A stretch of DNA of 64,000 bases, from NCBI GenBank assembly GCA_964020085.1, contig OZ026597.1, positions 9,241,497 to 9,305,496 on the forward strand, read 5' to 3'. This document shows positions 49,701 to 53,912 of the stretch, in pieces. How positions within the stretch are numbered: position 1 is the first letter of the stretch; each line of letters opens with the position of its first letter. The DNA comes from Micromussa lordhowensis. Taxonomy: Eukaryota; Cnidaria; Anthozoa; Scleractinia; Lobophylliidae. A program made the translations under genes and the position numbers. The notes under the pieces were generated by a model. The model was not told the origin of the DNA. It made no database searches and saw only the letters and a list, made by a program, of their open reading frames with translations.

Positions 49701-52700
49701 CTCCCTGCACCCTCGCCATCGCTTGCATCAACAGGTGCCCATCGTAACCTTTCAGGTTGTGGAAGAAGACAGGTATTGGTGCTGTTTTCGCATTCAGTTT
49801 CAACTTGAAGTTGCATTCATTGTGGGTGGCTCCGCCATACATTCTTGTCATGTGGTCGCGATCTTTCACCGAGTCTTTGTAATTTACCACAAGCAGTGGA
49901 TCTGCGCAAAACAAACATGTCTCTTGATTGTTTTCGATCCATTGATCTAATTCAACTTTTGCTTTTCTTTCTCTTTTTGGACCCATGAAAGTTTTCATTG
50001 CCATGAAGCAGCATCTTCTGTGGCTTTGCCCGCAATATTTTCCAGAGTCTGGGTCGTGCACAGAGATAGAGTCCAAGAACAGATCCTTGACGAGGCTTTT
50101 ATTGCAGATGTGGCAGTCGGTAACGTTCCTGTGCTTCTGCCAGTCTTCATTCGTCATAACCAGTGGCCTTTTGTTAGCCATATCTTCTCGCATTTCCCTT
50201 TCATGATTCTGAAGACAAACGAGAAATACAAAAACTGCGTCTTCACCTCTGTATGTAAATGGGCCAAAAGTCCCGCCATCACTTCTCACGACCATGTACG
50301 AGAAGCCACATGGCTCACGCTTTTCTGTTTTCACTGTGAAGCAATGTTTATTGTCCTGCTTGCAGCTGCTTATTTTTCTCAGCATGCATTCAAAGTTTGG
50401 CGCTTTCATCTGTTTATGGAAGTTTGTGAAAGACATCTTGTTTTCTCCCACTTTTGGCATCTCCGTTCTGGTTGGACTTTTCAGCAGCCCTTTGCATTCC
50501 GGTTTCTGCCTTTCAAGCAGATCTCTTGTTGTGTAGCCGTGAGGCAGCGTTTGCAGAAATGTTTGCTCTCATTGGTCCTGCTTTGATCCTATAAAAGTGC
50601 TTTGAGTCTTTTCACATAGCTGTAATGCATGTTGTCACCTTGCTTTGTTATCATTAAGTTAATTCTGGGAATGTCGCCGCCTTTTTCTCTGATCCCGTGA
50701 ATGATGACTTGTTCCTTCTCCCATCCAAACACGTTTATAGCTAAATTTGGATTCTGCCTCTCCAGCCTGTCAATCTGTGAAACGGGCATTGGAAAATCAA
50801 TGCCCGCGAAATTCAAGCCATCTTCTGTTGGATAGCTTGAGGTTCTAGTCACTTTTTATCCCGGTGCACAAATGGCCCATCTCAGACATTGGTTGTCTCT
50901 ATTTTGCACATTGATTATTGCATTCTTGTTTTTCAACTTTTTGGGCAGGTCCATATAGCTTCCACCACACTGTGGGCGATATTGTGCCACGTTGATAAAG
51001 GCTTTCAAAATTTTATCTATCTCCCATCCCGATCCTCTTCGAGACCAGGCTTCTATCTCACCTTTCACTTTATCAATAAACTGATTTATTAAATGATTTA
51101 ATGTATCTATGTTGTTTTATTGTAATTATTGGTTGCATCTGATTAAAATAATGCTCCATGTGTTAGACTTCTTCTTCTCAATTCATAGAAAATCTGGCAC
51201 GAAGCCCAAATTGTATTTTCACACTCTTCAAAGTCTCAACTTCATTTTTGCAAACGTTACAAAATCTGGTTTTTGTTTTTTGGAAAAATTTCAAGAGGTC
51301 TCTGTTGCCACCAGGAATGCTCATTTTCCATACACGAAGCCAGTGGTTAAAATTGTTTATCTCTATTTCAAAATCAAACCTTTTCCTTCATTTAAGAAAT
51401 AAAAAATAATTCTAGGGCAAACCCGAGTTCAAACCAACACACATGGATAGTGGGGCGTTCTGGGACCGGGGTTGTTGGTTACCCGTTGGCAAGTTTTGCG
51501 AGCCAGGGGGTGCCCCAGAACCCCGGTCCCAGAACCCCCACTACCCATGTGTGTCTTTGACTTCAAAACCCAGAACCCCCAAAAGGGAGTTAAAGAACCT
51601 CCCACTCAGCCCGTTCGAGACAATAGGAGCGATTAGTATTGTAAAAAAAGTGTGAAAATGTTCTTATTTTCAATCAATACTTGCTGTAAAGAAAGCTTAT
51701 GCAAAACTACGCGACAAATATTTCACTACAAAACTCACAACAAGCGACCGCCACGTGGAACCAAACTCAAGTCTCGTGGAAACTCCTTTGTTTGGGAAGA
51801 GATAATTTTTAATAGCTGTTTTGATTTTGATTTTTGCGTAAAAGAGTGTTTAGAGCATTTAGAAAATCCTGCTGAGAATGAAAGCGACGATGGAAAGCAG
51901 CCATGGATACTTGTCTCTCGAGCAGACAGCACATGCTCAGCTAAAAGAAAGTCTTCGATCCCTCGCTCACTTTAAAATACTAAGAAGTTTTGCTTTTAAG
52001 AACTAACAGAAACAACAGAGAATAAAGCAGCATTTTAATAACTGAGGCTCTGCGAGTTCATGTCAGATCTTTGATAAATGCTGTAGTTTCCGAAAGGCAT
52101 CATGTTTGTCAAGTAGCCTCAAGTGCTGCGTTTGCATAGTTTTTTTCACGCTCTCTGGTAAATACCTGGATCTCACAGAAGGAGTAAGGCGTAAAGGACA
52201 AGTAAATTATAAATTTTTTTTCTGAGTTTTTGTATGAACTAGATAATTTTTAAAGCAAGAAATTAGGTCTGGATTTGTTCGCACTTTCTCTTGTTTGTTA
52301 AGTTGGCGATATCGTGCATGTGTTTGAATTGATCGATATGTTTACTATTATCTCAAGACAAATTGAAAAGTTTATTCGTTCGGTTCAATTAACAATATGA
52401 TGGACTTGTTTTCACAAAGCTCTTACATTTACATGTATTAAATTTAAGTGATGTATTTCTTAACAACAGAGGCTAAATCGAGATTGCCTTCCTAATTATG
52501 TCTATTGTTGCACCATGAATAGATTGAGGTTTCGCAAGCAAATTCCATGAACAATGGCTTTGACATTGATATACACTCGGGATTTTAATGATTGACATCT
52601 CTCAGCATCTCTGCATCTAGTTATGCATGCCCTGATGACTTTTTTGGAAGCTTACATGTATTTGCATGTTCAATCAACGTGTTTCAATGGGCGCGATTCT

Positions 52701-53912
52701 GTAATGTTTTTCTTACAGTATTGCAAATAGTAGTAAAACATATTAAGATTTTATTTACTATCTGAAATAATGTCACTAAGAAATCAGTGGATATGGATTC
52801 AACATGTACTTAATTGTAAGTGTTTATTGTTGTATAAGTGTTATTTAAATAAGTTAGCTTTTGTTATCACTGGAGAATCAGCTTCATCACAACCCTCAGC
52901 TTCATTAGTGTTCAGAATGTTTTAATATTGAATCGTAGAAGCAATTGGAAGTGATAGTGGGACACACAAGTGTAATATTACAAGTACGTTTTCAATTTTT
53001 ACCAAACAGTGCAGCTGTGCCATGCATTCTGCAGTTCTTGTTCTGAATGTGAGGCTTCCTCTACAATAAAAGCTGAAAACACTGTAAAAATGTACTTGCT
53101 TGGTATCTAAAAGTTATGTAGCAATGAAAATTAATTTTGTCTGGCAAAATTGGGTCTTGTCCAAGCAAAAATAGATTTGACCAGACAAGTTGACTGGTGC
53201 CAGTCAGGAATTTTTTCAAGCCCTGCTGAATGACGCCAAGGAATATGGTCATTGTAATATTACAGTTTATTATATAGACACAAGTGGTTTACTGGAAAAT
53301 ACACCACTTGTAAAATTCATACGAAAACACATTCGGTACTTGAGTGGCACATTTTCCATATCCTCACGAGTGACGATATCGATAATTTCGCTGACGTCAA
53401 GTTTGTCTGTTAAATTGTACTTCAGTTGGTTGGTGTATAATTGAAACATCTCTGGGTCTTCCTCGAAAGTTTTTGGCAATCTTCAGAAATCTTTCGGAAA
53501 ATGTTCGGCAACGTTCATGTAACCTTTGGACAAGTTTTGGAGAATCTTCGGAAATCTTCGGAAAGTGGTTGGAAATCGTTGGAAAATCATCAAAAACGCC
53601 ATCATCAGTGTGTCTATGTAATAAAAAGAACATTACATGTTAGCTCGAAGATATGAATTTCATGTTTGAGTGGCAAGAATAATATTTCACAAGTGAGCGC
53701 AGCGAACGAGTGAGATATTGTTTTTGCCACGAGAACATAAAATTCATATCTTCTTGCCACCGTGTAATATCCTCTATGTATCAAACCTTTTTTGTGAAAT
53801 ATAATATTATAGTTAAACAATATTGCATTACCGATGTTCATGATATTATCTTTGTCGGGTTGATAAAAGAGCCAGTCAAAGAACAAGGCAAGTTTGGAAT
53901 TTGCTGTTGAAA
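15855..53912 (-). CDS. INTS3: Integrator complex subunit 3, central part, 11 exons
   Basis: Exons in transcript order are 53912-53832, 33486-33407, 32959-32868, 32760-32672, 31577-31175, 30971-30914, 29944-29850, 20909-20865, 17484-17401, 16143-16047 and 15905-15855. Every internal border has AG and GT, and codon phase is kept across all ten junctions without a stop. The product matches the middle of animal INTS3 as I recall it, including [28 protein letters not shown], a [15 protein letters not shown] block, an acidic linker and [16 protein letters not shown]3 is a nuclear alpha-helical repeat scaffold of the Integrator complex (RNA polymerase II transcript cleavage) and of the SOSS single-strand DNA repair complex. 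Both gene ends are missing. Introns reach 20.3 kb and contain most mobile elements of the window. Confidence 0.87.
16047..16143 (-). CDS. INTS3: INTS3 exon 10 (97 bp)
   Basis: Acceptor TTCTTCTGTTAG, donor AAAG then GTCAGT. A second possible acceptor 8 bp inside (GTTTCAG) would break the frame, so the outer one was chosen. It encodes [17 protein letters not shown] and a [14 protein letters not shown] block. Confidence 0.85.
16235..16500 (+). repeat. tRNA-derived SINE body, 5'-truncated copy
   Basis: It shares GGGGACGTTAAAGAACCCAC, TTCCCGGTGTTGTGGTCTGG and CTTGTCTCATGGGTTGGTGC with the minus-strand copy at 2066-2386. It lacks the tRNA-like head and ends in a (TATGAC)n tail at about 16470-16490. 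It sits in the intron between INTS3 exons 10 and 9. Confidence 0.8.
17401..17484 (-). CDS. INTS3: INTS3 exon 9 (84 bp)
   Basis: Acceptor TTGGTAG, donor GCAAG then GTTATA (weak). It encodes [20 protein letters not shown] and FLFFLKA. Phase fits both neighbours. Confidence 0.78.
17809..20562. mobile_element. 2.75-kb non-autonomous DNA transposon with TTAA flanks
   Basis: Both ends show TTAA followed inward by GGAGGCT(C/G)(G/G)(A/C)AACAGTTTCC; CAGTTTCCAGCACTTT is shared exactly. Weaker inverted similarity runs inward for about 180 bp and includes GTTACCATAGTAACAATATG (17964) and its complement (20386). No transposase ORF is present. TTAA target duplication suggests the piggyBac superfamily, but the flanking GC/GC also mirrors, so the exact end is uncertain. 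Confidence 0.75.
20865..20909 (-). CDS. INTS3: INTS3 exon 8 (45 bp)
   Basis: Acceptor TTTATTAG, donor TCG then GTCAGT. A micro-exon encoding [14 protein letters not shown]. The preceding 8.9-kb intron contains a Polinton remnant, a DIRS remnant, a LINE and a MITE. Confidence 0.8.
20910..21477. other. INTS3 intron, no recognised feature
   Basis: AT-rich intronic sequence between exon 8 and the dispersed repeat at 21478. I see no ORF or repeat. Confidence 0.5.
21478..21600 (+). repeat. Dispersed repeat with hammerhead-like core
   Basis: CTCTGATGAAGGGCTAATGC followed by TTGAAACATCAGC resembles the hammerhead ribozyme layout CUGANGA, stem II, GAAA, NUH, with one additional A before stem II. The following CAACTCAGTTGATAAAACCA is, from memory, part of a repeat common in anthozoans. 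A relative in inverse orientation is at about 24776-24815 (GACGTTTCGAGCCTAGCCCT). Penelope elements are known to carry hammerheads, so a Penelope link is plausible. Confidence 0.45.
21601..22690. other. INTS3 intron, no recognised feature
   Basis: Repeat-derived or unique intronic DNA with no coding signal until the integrase-like fragment at 22.7 kb. Confidence 0.45.
22700..22990 (+). pseudogene. Polinton-type integrase fragment
   Basis: The plus-strand translation [13 protein letters not shown], then after a stop [11 protein letters not shown], resembles the N-terminal part of Polinton retroviral-like integrases; the intact relative in this window at 47058-47992 shows a matching SEDTAKQW region. 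Stops and frameshifts destroy it. It faces the PolB remnant on the minus strand next door, the same convergent order as in the 39-51 kb Polinton. Confidence 0.6.
23050..24545 (-). pseudogene. Polinton-type protein-primed DNA polymerase B remnant
   Basis: Successive minus-strand pieces show an exonuclease-domain start with [10 protein letters not shown] (about 24500, D-x-E motif), a [20 protein letters not shown] segment (about 24150), a block around [20 protein letters not shown] (about 23700) and the palm motif C as [10 protein letters not shown] (about 23170). The motif A region is cut off and the motif B region is disrupted. At least four frame changes make this a relic. It differs in sequence from the PolB at 48-51 kb, so it comes from another Polinton lineage. 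Confidence 0.75.
24750..24874. repeat. 125-bp hairpin MITE
   Basis: AATAAAATAGTGCCAAAAAG at 24751 mirrors CTTTTTTGGCACTATTTTAT at 24853-24872. An inner pair (AGCCCTTCCTGAGTGCTA and TAGCACTTAAAAAGGGCT) extends the fold. The loop side holds the GACGTTTCGAGC motif related to 21490-21515. Confidence 0.75.
24875..25391. other. Leader region of DIRS-like remnant
   Basis: Non-coding on both strands. It probably includes the 5' part of the element whose gag-like frame starts at 25392; no terminal repeat was identified. Confidence 0.4.
25392..26099 (+). CDS. DIRS-type gag-like protein, N-terminal frame
   Basis: An open frame of 235 codons from ATG with a Ser/Thr/Asp-rich middle and a C-terminal block [20 protein letters not shown]. 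Together with the next frame (26273-26689) it resembles the poorly conserved gag-like ORF of DIRS retroelements. No zinc knuckle is visible. No reverse transcriptase or recombinase follows, so it is a 5' remnant on the strand opposite INTS3. Identification is by arrangement and loose resemblance to the gag of the DIRS element at 59 kb. Confidence 0.5.
   Translation: MESTNDNLPAYTRNFMRHETAVRQRLCNFLFASGPCTTQDKFGSGSILTSQNPLHHQDGKVNPGDWIHAVKADKSVFDMLKSAIKADSQHTQITKANQGPSEQTRTTKAHQPLDPEISIIDFNPLKKSRWDVSNPDTSGSDDRSTDHEDVLDTEASASDDITSAARWAAREELSSFLELVARKPLINFERKTMCREYPRPNVDAVYTPEVDDYIAALVQGAKAIHHRKKDGGCTV
26100..26272 (+). other. Frame-breaking spacer inside the DIRS-like gag
   Basis: AT-rich 170 bp separate two gag-like frames; it may be an insertion or a decayed coding piece. 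No terminal repeat is visible. Confidence 0.4.
26273..26900 (+). pseudogene. DIRS-type gag-like protein, C-terminal part
   Basis: The frame 26273-26689 contains [32 protein letters not shown] and [21 protein letters not shown] second frame shifts in at about 26664 and continues to about 26900. The layout (LVGN...RR..L...LF..GF) matches that of the gag-like frame at 58997-59266 (LLGNTNARLNVWRQRR, LFPHKFHEKTK). Frameshifted, so not functional. Confidence 0.55.
26901..27300. other. Intronic sequence with ATGAAAATTT-type repeats
   Basis: Loose repeats of TTTTCATGAAAAATTT-like words lie at 26990-27120. No coding signal. Confidence 0.4.
27300..29145 (-). mobile_element. 5'-truncated CR1/L2-like LINE
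   Basis: It holds the reverse transcriptase half of ORF2 and a short AT-rich 3' region. It is inserted in sense with INTS3 in the intron between exons 7 and 8. The endonuclease domain is missing, as usual for 5'-truncated LINE copies. The 5' end lies near 29145, about 95 bp from the TTAA MITE. Confidence 0.75.
27441..28562 (-). pseudogene. CR1/L2-like LINE reverse transcriptase, partial
   Basis: A 373-codon open frame starts inside the RT palm. It shows [14 protein letters not shown] (motif A), [11 protein letters not shown], the catalytic LFADDTLLY, a [12 protein letters not shown] block and a C-terminal tail with [10 protein letters not shown]. Upstream pieces at 28971-28786 ([12 protein letters not shown]) and 28779-28563 are in other frames, so at least two frameshifts separate the fingers from the palm. 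The catalytic aspartates remain, but the gene lacks its endonuclease and start. Confidence 0.82.
29237..29676. mobile_element. 432-bp TTAA-flanked MITE with long inverted arms
   Basis: TTAA at 29237-29240 and 29673-29676 flank AGTGCCTATAACCCCAGAA and its exact complement. The arms of about 190 bp include GGCTAAGATGAAACTTAGAC and TGACGTCA-type ends near the centre. No ORF. The TTAA duplication points to mobilisation by a piggyBac-type transposase. It lies 170 bp from INTS3 exon 7. Confidence 0.88.
29850..29944 (-). CDS. INTS3: INTS3 exon 7 (95 bp)
   Basis: Acceptor CATTGCAG, donor CAG then GTGTGT. It encodes [20 protein letters not shown] and [11 protein letters not shown], ending two bases into a codon that exon 8 completes. 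Confidence 0.87.
29945..30913. other. INTS3 intron 6
   Basis: No ORF. A GC-richer patch at 30060-30220 (GGTGCCAGAGGCAACT, TGCCTTTGGGCAACTGG) looks repeat-like but could not be classified. Confidence 0.45.
30914..30971 (-). CDS. INTS3: INTS3 exon 6 (58 bp)
   Basis: Acceptor CTCTGCAG, donor CTG then GTGAGT (perfect consensus). It encodes [19 protein letters not shown]. Confidence 0.87.
31175..31577 (-). CDS. INTS3: INTS3 exon 5, acidic linker (403 bp)
   Basis: Acceptor AACTTGAAG, donor GAGAG then GTCTGC (not a strong donor, but the only one that keeps phase into exon 6). The 134-codon exon is rich in Ser, Asp and Glu ([24 protein letters not shown]), as in the disordered acidic segment of INTS3. 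If not spliced, the frame runs to a stop at 31144. Confidence 0.85.
31578..32671. other. INTS3 intron 4
   Basis: AT-rich intron. A 19-bp tandem duplication (TTGATAGTTAAGGGTCC) lies at 32219-32255. No other feature. Confidence 0.5.
32672..32760 (-). CDS. INTS3: INTS3 exon 4 (89 bp)
   Basis: Acceptor CATGTAG, donor TCAG then GTAATG. It encodes [20 protein letters not shown] and STLAEFCDS. Confidence 0.9.
32868..32959 (-). CDS. INTS3: INTS3 exon 3 (92 bp)
   Basis: Acceptor CACTCTAG, donor AAT then GTGAGT. It encodes [20 protein letters not shown] and [10 protein letters not shown] and ends two bases into a codon. Confidence 0.9.
33407..33486 (-). CDS. INTS3: INTS3 exon 2 (80 bp)
   Basis: Acceptor ACATAG, donor CGG then GTAATA. 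The exon encodes [20 protein letters not shown] and LMDFLCR, and joins in phase to exon 1 across a 20.3-kb intron that houses the Polinton. Confidence 0.9.
33487..34534. other. Start of the 20-kb INTS3 intron, with poly-C tract
   Basis: A run of about 18 C at 34256-34274 follows a moderately GC-rich patch (CTCCCCCGGGGAAGGACTCC, 33975) that may be repeat-derived. No ORF of note. Confidence 0.45.
34535..34735. repeat. 200-bp MITE with TAGTATCACCCAACTAGT ends
   Basis: TTTAGTATCACCCAACTAGT at 34536 is mirrored by ACTAGTTGGGTGATACTAAA at 34716-34735. The interior has CATTTTGATTGGCTACG and short palindromes but no ORF. A hairpin with AATTAGACCCTTCGCCC arms and a TCAA loop follows directly at 34738-34778. 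Confidence 0.8.
34780..36821. other. INTS3 intron, no recognised feature
   Basis: Two kilobases of AT-rich DNA without a convincing ORF, terminal repeat or tandem array. Confidence 0.45.
36822..37238 (-). CDS. Unidentified 138-codon ORF in intron
   Basis: I do not recognise this frame. It is the longest in the 34.8-39 kb stretch and has plausible amino-acid mix, two Cys near the C-terminus (GNCFICS), and a basic segment RKWRTSKRG. It may be a piece of a decayed mobile element or chance. The first listed residue is ATG. No splice context or neighbour supports it. Confidence 0.2.
   Translation of the reverse strand: MIYFPRKGKVNHMFNMLCSKQDGTIFFCQLLVSQDECEIVKEMLSWVRMLYRVFWRECLASLGRANVRTEKINIVEDNVLVLKLVSAPVLNIKKFTADCLAAIGLSKKLSFQRKWRTSKRGAYLVFYEMYKGNCFICS
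37239..38499. other. INTS3 intron, no recognised feature
   Basis: A short repeat of ACAGTAGTCATG-like words lies at 38348-38400. Otherwise nothing is identifiable. Confidence 0.45.
38500..38790. repeat. AATTCC/GGAATT-rich palindromic cluster
   Basis: More than ten AATTCC or GGAATT words occur in 290 bp, with CCTAGGAATTC palindromes at 38627 and 38750 and a wider inverted pair (CAGGAATTCCAAAC at 38683 and GTTTGGAATTTCTGGG at 38720). It resembles a degraded palindromic MITE. Confidence 0.6.
38791..39286. other. INTS3 intron up to the Polinton
   Basis: No feature recognised. Confidence 0.45.
39287..40242 (+). repeat. Polinton left terminal inverted repeat
   Basis: It starts GGGTTTGCCCTAGAATTATT and matches the complement of 50559-51434. 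It has about 155 bp (near 39310-39440) with no counterpart on the right, and a deletion of about 25 bp near 40038. Because the N-terminus of PolB lies in the right repeat, this arm carries a duplicate of that coding part: the frame 39500-39769 and fragments to 40215. Confidence 0.87.
40243..40290 (+). repeat. Extra internal copy of the Polinton terminus
   Basis: GGGTTTGAACTCGGGTTTGC followed by CCTAGAATTATTTCTCATTG repeats the end of the element just inside the left terminal repeat. It includes the TTGAACTCG portion present at the right end (51421-51434) but absent from the outermost left end. Confidence 0.75.
40291..41508. other. Polinton left interior, unassigned
   Basis: Open frames at 40540-40923 (minus, 127 codons) and 41078-41332 (plus) have no family I recognise. 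A GC-rich patch at 40455-40600 holds CAGCCGCCTTGTCAGCGGCGG hairpins. Decayed Polinton genes (for example a protease or minor capsid gene) may be here, but I cannot show it. Confidence 0.4.
41509..42225 (+). pseudogene. Polinton structural-type protein with C-terminal membrane anchor
   Basis: The frame from the ATG at 41509 runs 200 codons to 42108 and is rich in Gly and Lys in its middle, with a conserved-looking [20 protein letters not shown] block. After a frame change the sequence encodes a hydrophobic [20 protein letters not shown] tail ending at 42225. A single C-terminal transmembrane helix would suit a virion membrane or minor capsid protein, but I do not recognise the family. Position upstream of the capsid-like gene supports a structural role. 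Confidence 0.5.
42200..42708 (-). pseudogene. Polinton coiled-coil/membrane protein, N-terminally truncated
   Basis: The minus-strand frame has a Glu/Gln/Lys-rich coiled coil ([20 protein letters not shown]) then a glycine-rich membrane segment ([18 protein letters not shown]) and, after a frame change, a second hydrophobic C-terminus reading [11 protein letters not shown]. There is no ATG at its start because a Penelope fragment abuts it at about 42710. I recall similar proteins in cnidarian Polintons but know of no assigned function. Confidence 0.5.
42715..42926 (-). mobile_element. Penelope-like element GIY-YIG endonuclease fragment
   Basis: The frame contains [19 protein letters not shown] and [15 protein letters not shown], the GIY-YIG nuclease signature with the preceding Cys pair usual in Penelope-like elements. 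Only the nuclease N-terminal half remains. It separates two minus-strand Polinton gene pieces, so it inserted into the Polinton. Confidence 0.75.
42930..43249 (-). pseudogene. Polinton small acidic protein, frameshifted
   Basis: From the ATG at 43249 the first 32 codons are [13 protein letters not shown] and then an Asp tract, ending at a TGA at 43151-43153. Another frame continues with polar residues ([25 protein letters not shown]). It was too short to appear as a clear long ORF. Function unknown; it is one of the minus-strand genes beside the capsid-like gene. Confidence 0.45.
43355..44495 (+). pseudogene. Polinton major capsid-like protein (double jelly-roll type)
   Basis: Three frames together cover about 380 codons. 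The first (43355-43729) begins [20 protein letters not shown] and includes [20 protein letters not shown]; the second (43834-44127) has [14 protein letters not shown] and a C-terminal [11 protein letters not shown]; the third (44124-44495) has [19 protein letters not shown] and [20 protein letters not shown] take it for the hexon-like capsid protein of Polintons/adintoviruses from remembered family resemblance and from its position before the ATPase. A premature TAA (43727) and two frame changes inactivate it. Confidence 0.68.
44502..44731 (+). pseudogene. Polinton packaging ATPase remnant
   Basis: The ATG at 44502 starts [16 protein letters not shown], a Walker A (P-loop) with Glu where the family has Gly in the GPTNSGK motif. 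A stop follows after about 25 codons. A second frame continues to 44728 ([20 protein letters not shown]). The Walker B and sensor regions of an FtsK/HerA-type ATPase are absent, so most of the gene is deleted. It directly follows the capsid-like gene, as expected for the genome-packaging enzyme. Confidence 0.6.
44847..45351 (+). pseudogene. Polinton conserved hypothetical protein, frameshifted
   Basis: From the ATG at 44847 the product is acidic and Pro/Ala-rich, then helical ([38 protein letters not shown]), ending at 45191. The +1/-1 frame then continues with [20 protein letters not shown] to 45351. The gene looks like one protein of about 165 residues with one frameshift near 45150. I do not know its role; it is one of a run of small genes between the ATPase and the integrase. 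Confidence 0.5.
45434..45872 (+). pseudogene. Polinton proline-rich single-pass membrane protein, frameshifted
   Basis: The ATG at 45434 opens a polar N-terminus. A frame change near 45520 joins it to a basic Ala/Lys-rich stretch, a [20 protein letters not shown] repeat, a membrane segment ([18 protein letters not shown]) and a proline-rich C-terminus ending at 45872. Function unknown; the layout suits a virion membrane protein. Confidence 0.5.
45882..46067 (+). CDS. Polinton small basic protein (61 aa)
   Basis: Intact short frame, starting 9 bp after the previous stop. It contains [20 protein letters not shown] and [17 protein letters not shown]. No function known. Its tight spacing with neighbours supports a real gene of the element. 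I remember similar small proteins from cnidarian Polinton copies. Confidence 0.5.
   Translation: MNENKSTVKKFLFDVFPGVHYLQSYQESVHSRKRRNVLHRFEDALEKADDLCEIGYTFKKK
46220..46378 (+). CDS. Polinton 52-aa membrane protein
   Basis: Intact frame too short for most ORF filters. After [10 protein letters not shown] it has a hydrophobic helix ([17 protein letters not shown]) and a second mildly hydrophobic stretch ([11 protein letters not shown]). Probably a small membrane protein of the element; function unknown. Confidence 0.45.
   Translation: MAPKVDVLQIFIITAAISGIGLVWVNFTVKAFKIAWHIIISTSPEEFQEPFL
46413..46616 (+). CDS. Polinton 67-aa small protein
   Basis: Intact frame from the ATG at 46413: an amphipathic or hydrophobic N-terminal half ([20 protein letters not shown]) followed by a polar part with [19 protein letters not shown]. 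It may be membrane associated. It starts 34 bp after the previous gene and is followed 12 bp later by the next. Confidence 0.45.
   Translation: MSDNKLVNTIIEAATLTSLAAGIGWIVKKVAKENLTADPSNSVMNYAKFTVIMDGSVALKWYLKEKK
46629..47045 (+). pseudogene. Polinton hypothetical protein with premature stop
   Basis: The ATG at 46629 gives a glycine/alanine-rich hydrophobic start ([16 protein letters not shown]) that hits TAA at 46695-46697. The same frame continues with [20 protein letters not shown] and [10 protein letters not shown], a helical charged region, and another frame carries on with [13 protein letters not shown] and [15 protein letters not shown]. At least one nonsense mutation and one frameshift. 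Function unknown. Confidence 0.45.
47058..47992 (+). pseudogene. Polinton retroviral-like integrase
   Basis: Frames follow each other from the ATG at 47058. The DDE core is visible as [14 protein letters not shown] (first Asp), [11 protein letters not shown] (second Asp) and [12 protein letters not shown] (Glu). The C-terminal part has a [17 protein letters not shown] SH3/chromodomain-like block ending at 47992. The enzyme would join element ends to host DNA in the nucleus. At least three frame changes (near 47095, 47400 and 47780) inactivate it. It converges with PolB, whose 3' end overlaps it by about 25 bp. Confidence 0.8.
47967..51350 (-). pseudogene. Polinton protein-primed family B DNA polymerase
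   Basis: The minus-strand gene starts inside the right terminal repeat. Visible parts in order: an N-terminal domain (51350-50589) with [20 protein letters not shown]; Cys/His zinc or nuclease-like clusters ([26 protein letters not shown]); exonuclease motif [19 protein letters not shown] near 49740; exo III-like [16 protein letters not shown] near 49350; a broken motif A (ITYLDANNP near 49070); palm motif C as [10 protein letters not shown] near 48590; and a C-terminal thumb-like part. The Exo I D-x-E stretch and motif B are missing. Several frame breaks. A LINE endonuclease piece is fused in frame at about 48215-48395. Confidence 0.8.
48215..48395 (-). mobile_element. LINE endonuclease fragment nested in PolB
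   Basis: Within the 272-codon frame 47967-48785 the stretch [20 protein letters not shown] then [15 protein letters not shown] is typical of the C-terminal end of a CR1/L2 LINE APE endonuclease (SDH motif), not of a polymerase. PolB-type sequence resumes at [20 protein letters not shown]. The fused frame stays open. The bordering YKNFD could belong to either parent, suggesting a microhomology junction. Confidence 0.7.
50559..51434 (-). repeat. Polinton right terminal inverted repeat
   Basis: On the minus strand it begins GGTTTGAACTCGGGTTTGCC and matches 39287-40242 until GAGCAAACATT. It includes the first third of the polymerase gene. The match ends exactly where the left arm meets the internal terminus copy at 40243. 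Confidence 0.87.
51437..51554. repeat. 118-bp hairpin adjoining the Polinton end
   Basis: ACACACATGGATAGTGGGGC GTTCTGGGACCGGGG (left) mirrors CCCCGGTCCCAGAACCCCCA CTACCCATGTGTGT (right) with a loop of about 45 bp. It starts 3 bp outside the right terminal repeat. No copy exists at the left end, so it is probably a separate insertion. Confidence 0.75.
51652..51975 (+). CDS. Unidentified 107-codon ORF
   Basis: The frame starts with ATG at 51658 or the preceding GTG and has a normal-looking mix with several Cys and a C-terminal [15 protein letters not shown] recognise no family. It is antisense to INTS3 in the large intron. Chance ORF or a remnant of a mobile gene are both possible. Confidence 0.2.
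   Translation: MKMFLFSINTCCKESLCKTTRQIFHYKTHNKRPPRGTKLKSRGNSFVWEEIIFNSCFDFDFCVKECLEHLENPAENESDDGKQPWILVSRADSTCSAKRKSSIPRSL
51976..53440. other. INTS3 intron, right part
   Basis: AT-rich. A dispersed-looking patch near 53140-53230 (TTGTCTGGCAAAATTGGGTC, GACCAGACAAGTTGACTGG) may be repeat-derived. No coding signal. Confidence 0.45.
53455..53600. repeat. Degenerate TCTTCGGAAA-type minisatellite
   Basis: Words such as ATCTTCGGAAATC, GTTCGGCAACG and GTTGGAAATCG recur about every 12-20 bp. This lies about 230 bp downstream (in INTS3 sense) of exon 53832-53912. Confidence 0.65.
53832..53912 (-). CDS. INTS3: INTS3 exon 1 of this model (81 bp)
   Basis: The acceptor is CTGCAG before TTTCAACAGC and the donor is ATCG then GTAATG. 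It enters with two bases of a codon and leaves one. It encodes [15 protein letters not shown] and then PDKDNIMNI, one of the best conserved stretches of INTS3. The preceding exon was not found in 53.9-64 kb. Confidence 0.87.

Larger units (their letters stand above)
39287..51434. mobile_element. Polinton/Maverick (adintovirus-like) element, 12.1 kb
   Basis: Long terminal inverted repeats (39287-40242 and 50559-51434) enclose the Polinton gene set: a capsid-like gene, an ATPase fragment, small element-specific genes and an integrase on the plus strand, and PolB on the minus strand. Polintons are self-synthesising DNA elements that integrate by a retroviral-type integrase and replicate with a protein-primed polymerase. 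Every long gene here has stops or frameshifts, so the copy is dead. No protease was seen. It lies in the INTS3 intron between exons 1 and 2. The 6-bp target duplication expected for Polintons could not be shown because the two ends differ slightly. Confidence 0.87.

Noticed and set aside
50020..50586. 188-codon plus-strand ORF
   Set aside because: Antisense to the PolB frame on the minus strand; hydrophobic shadow frame.
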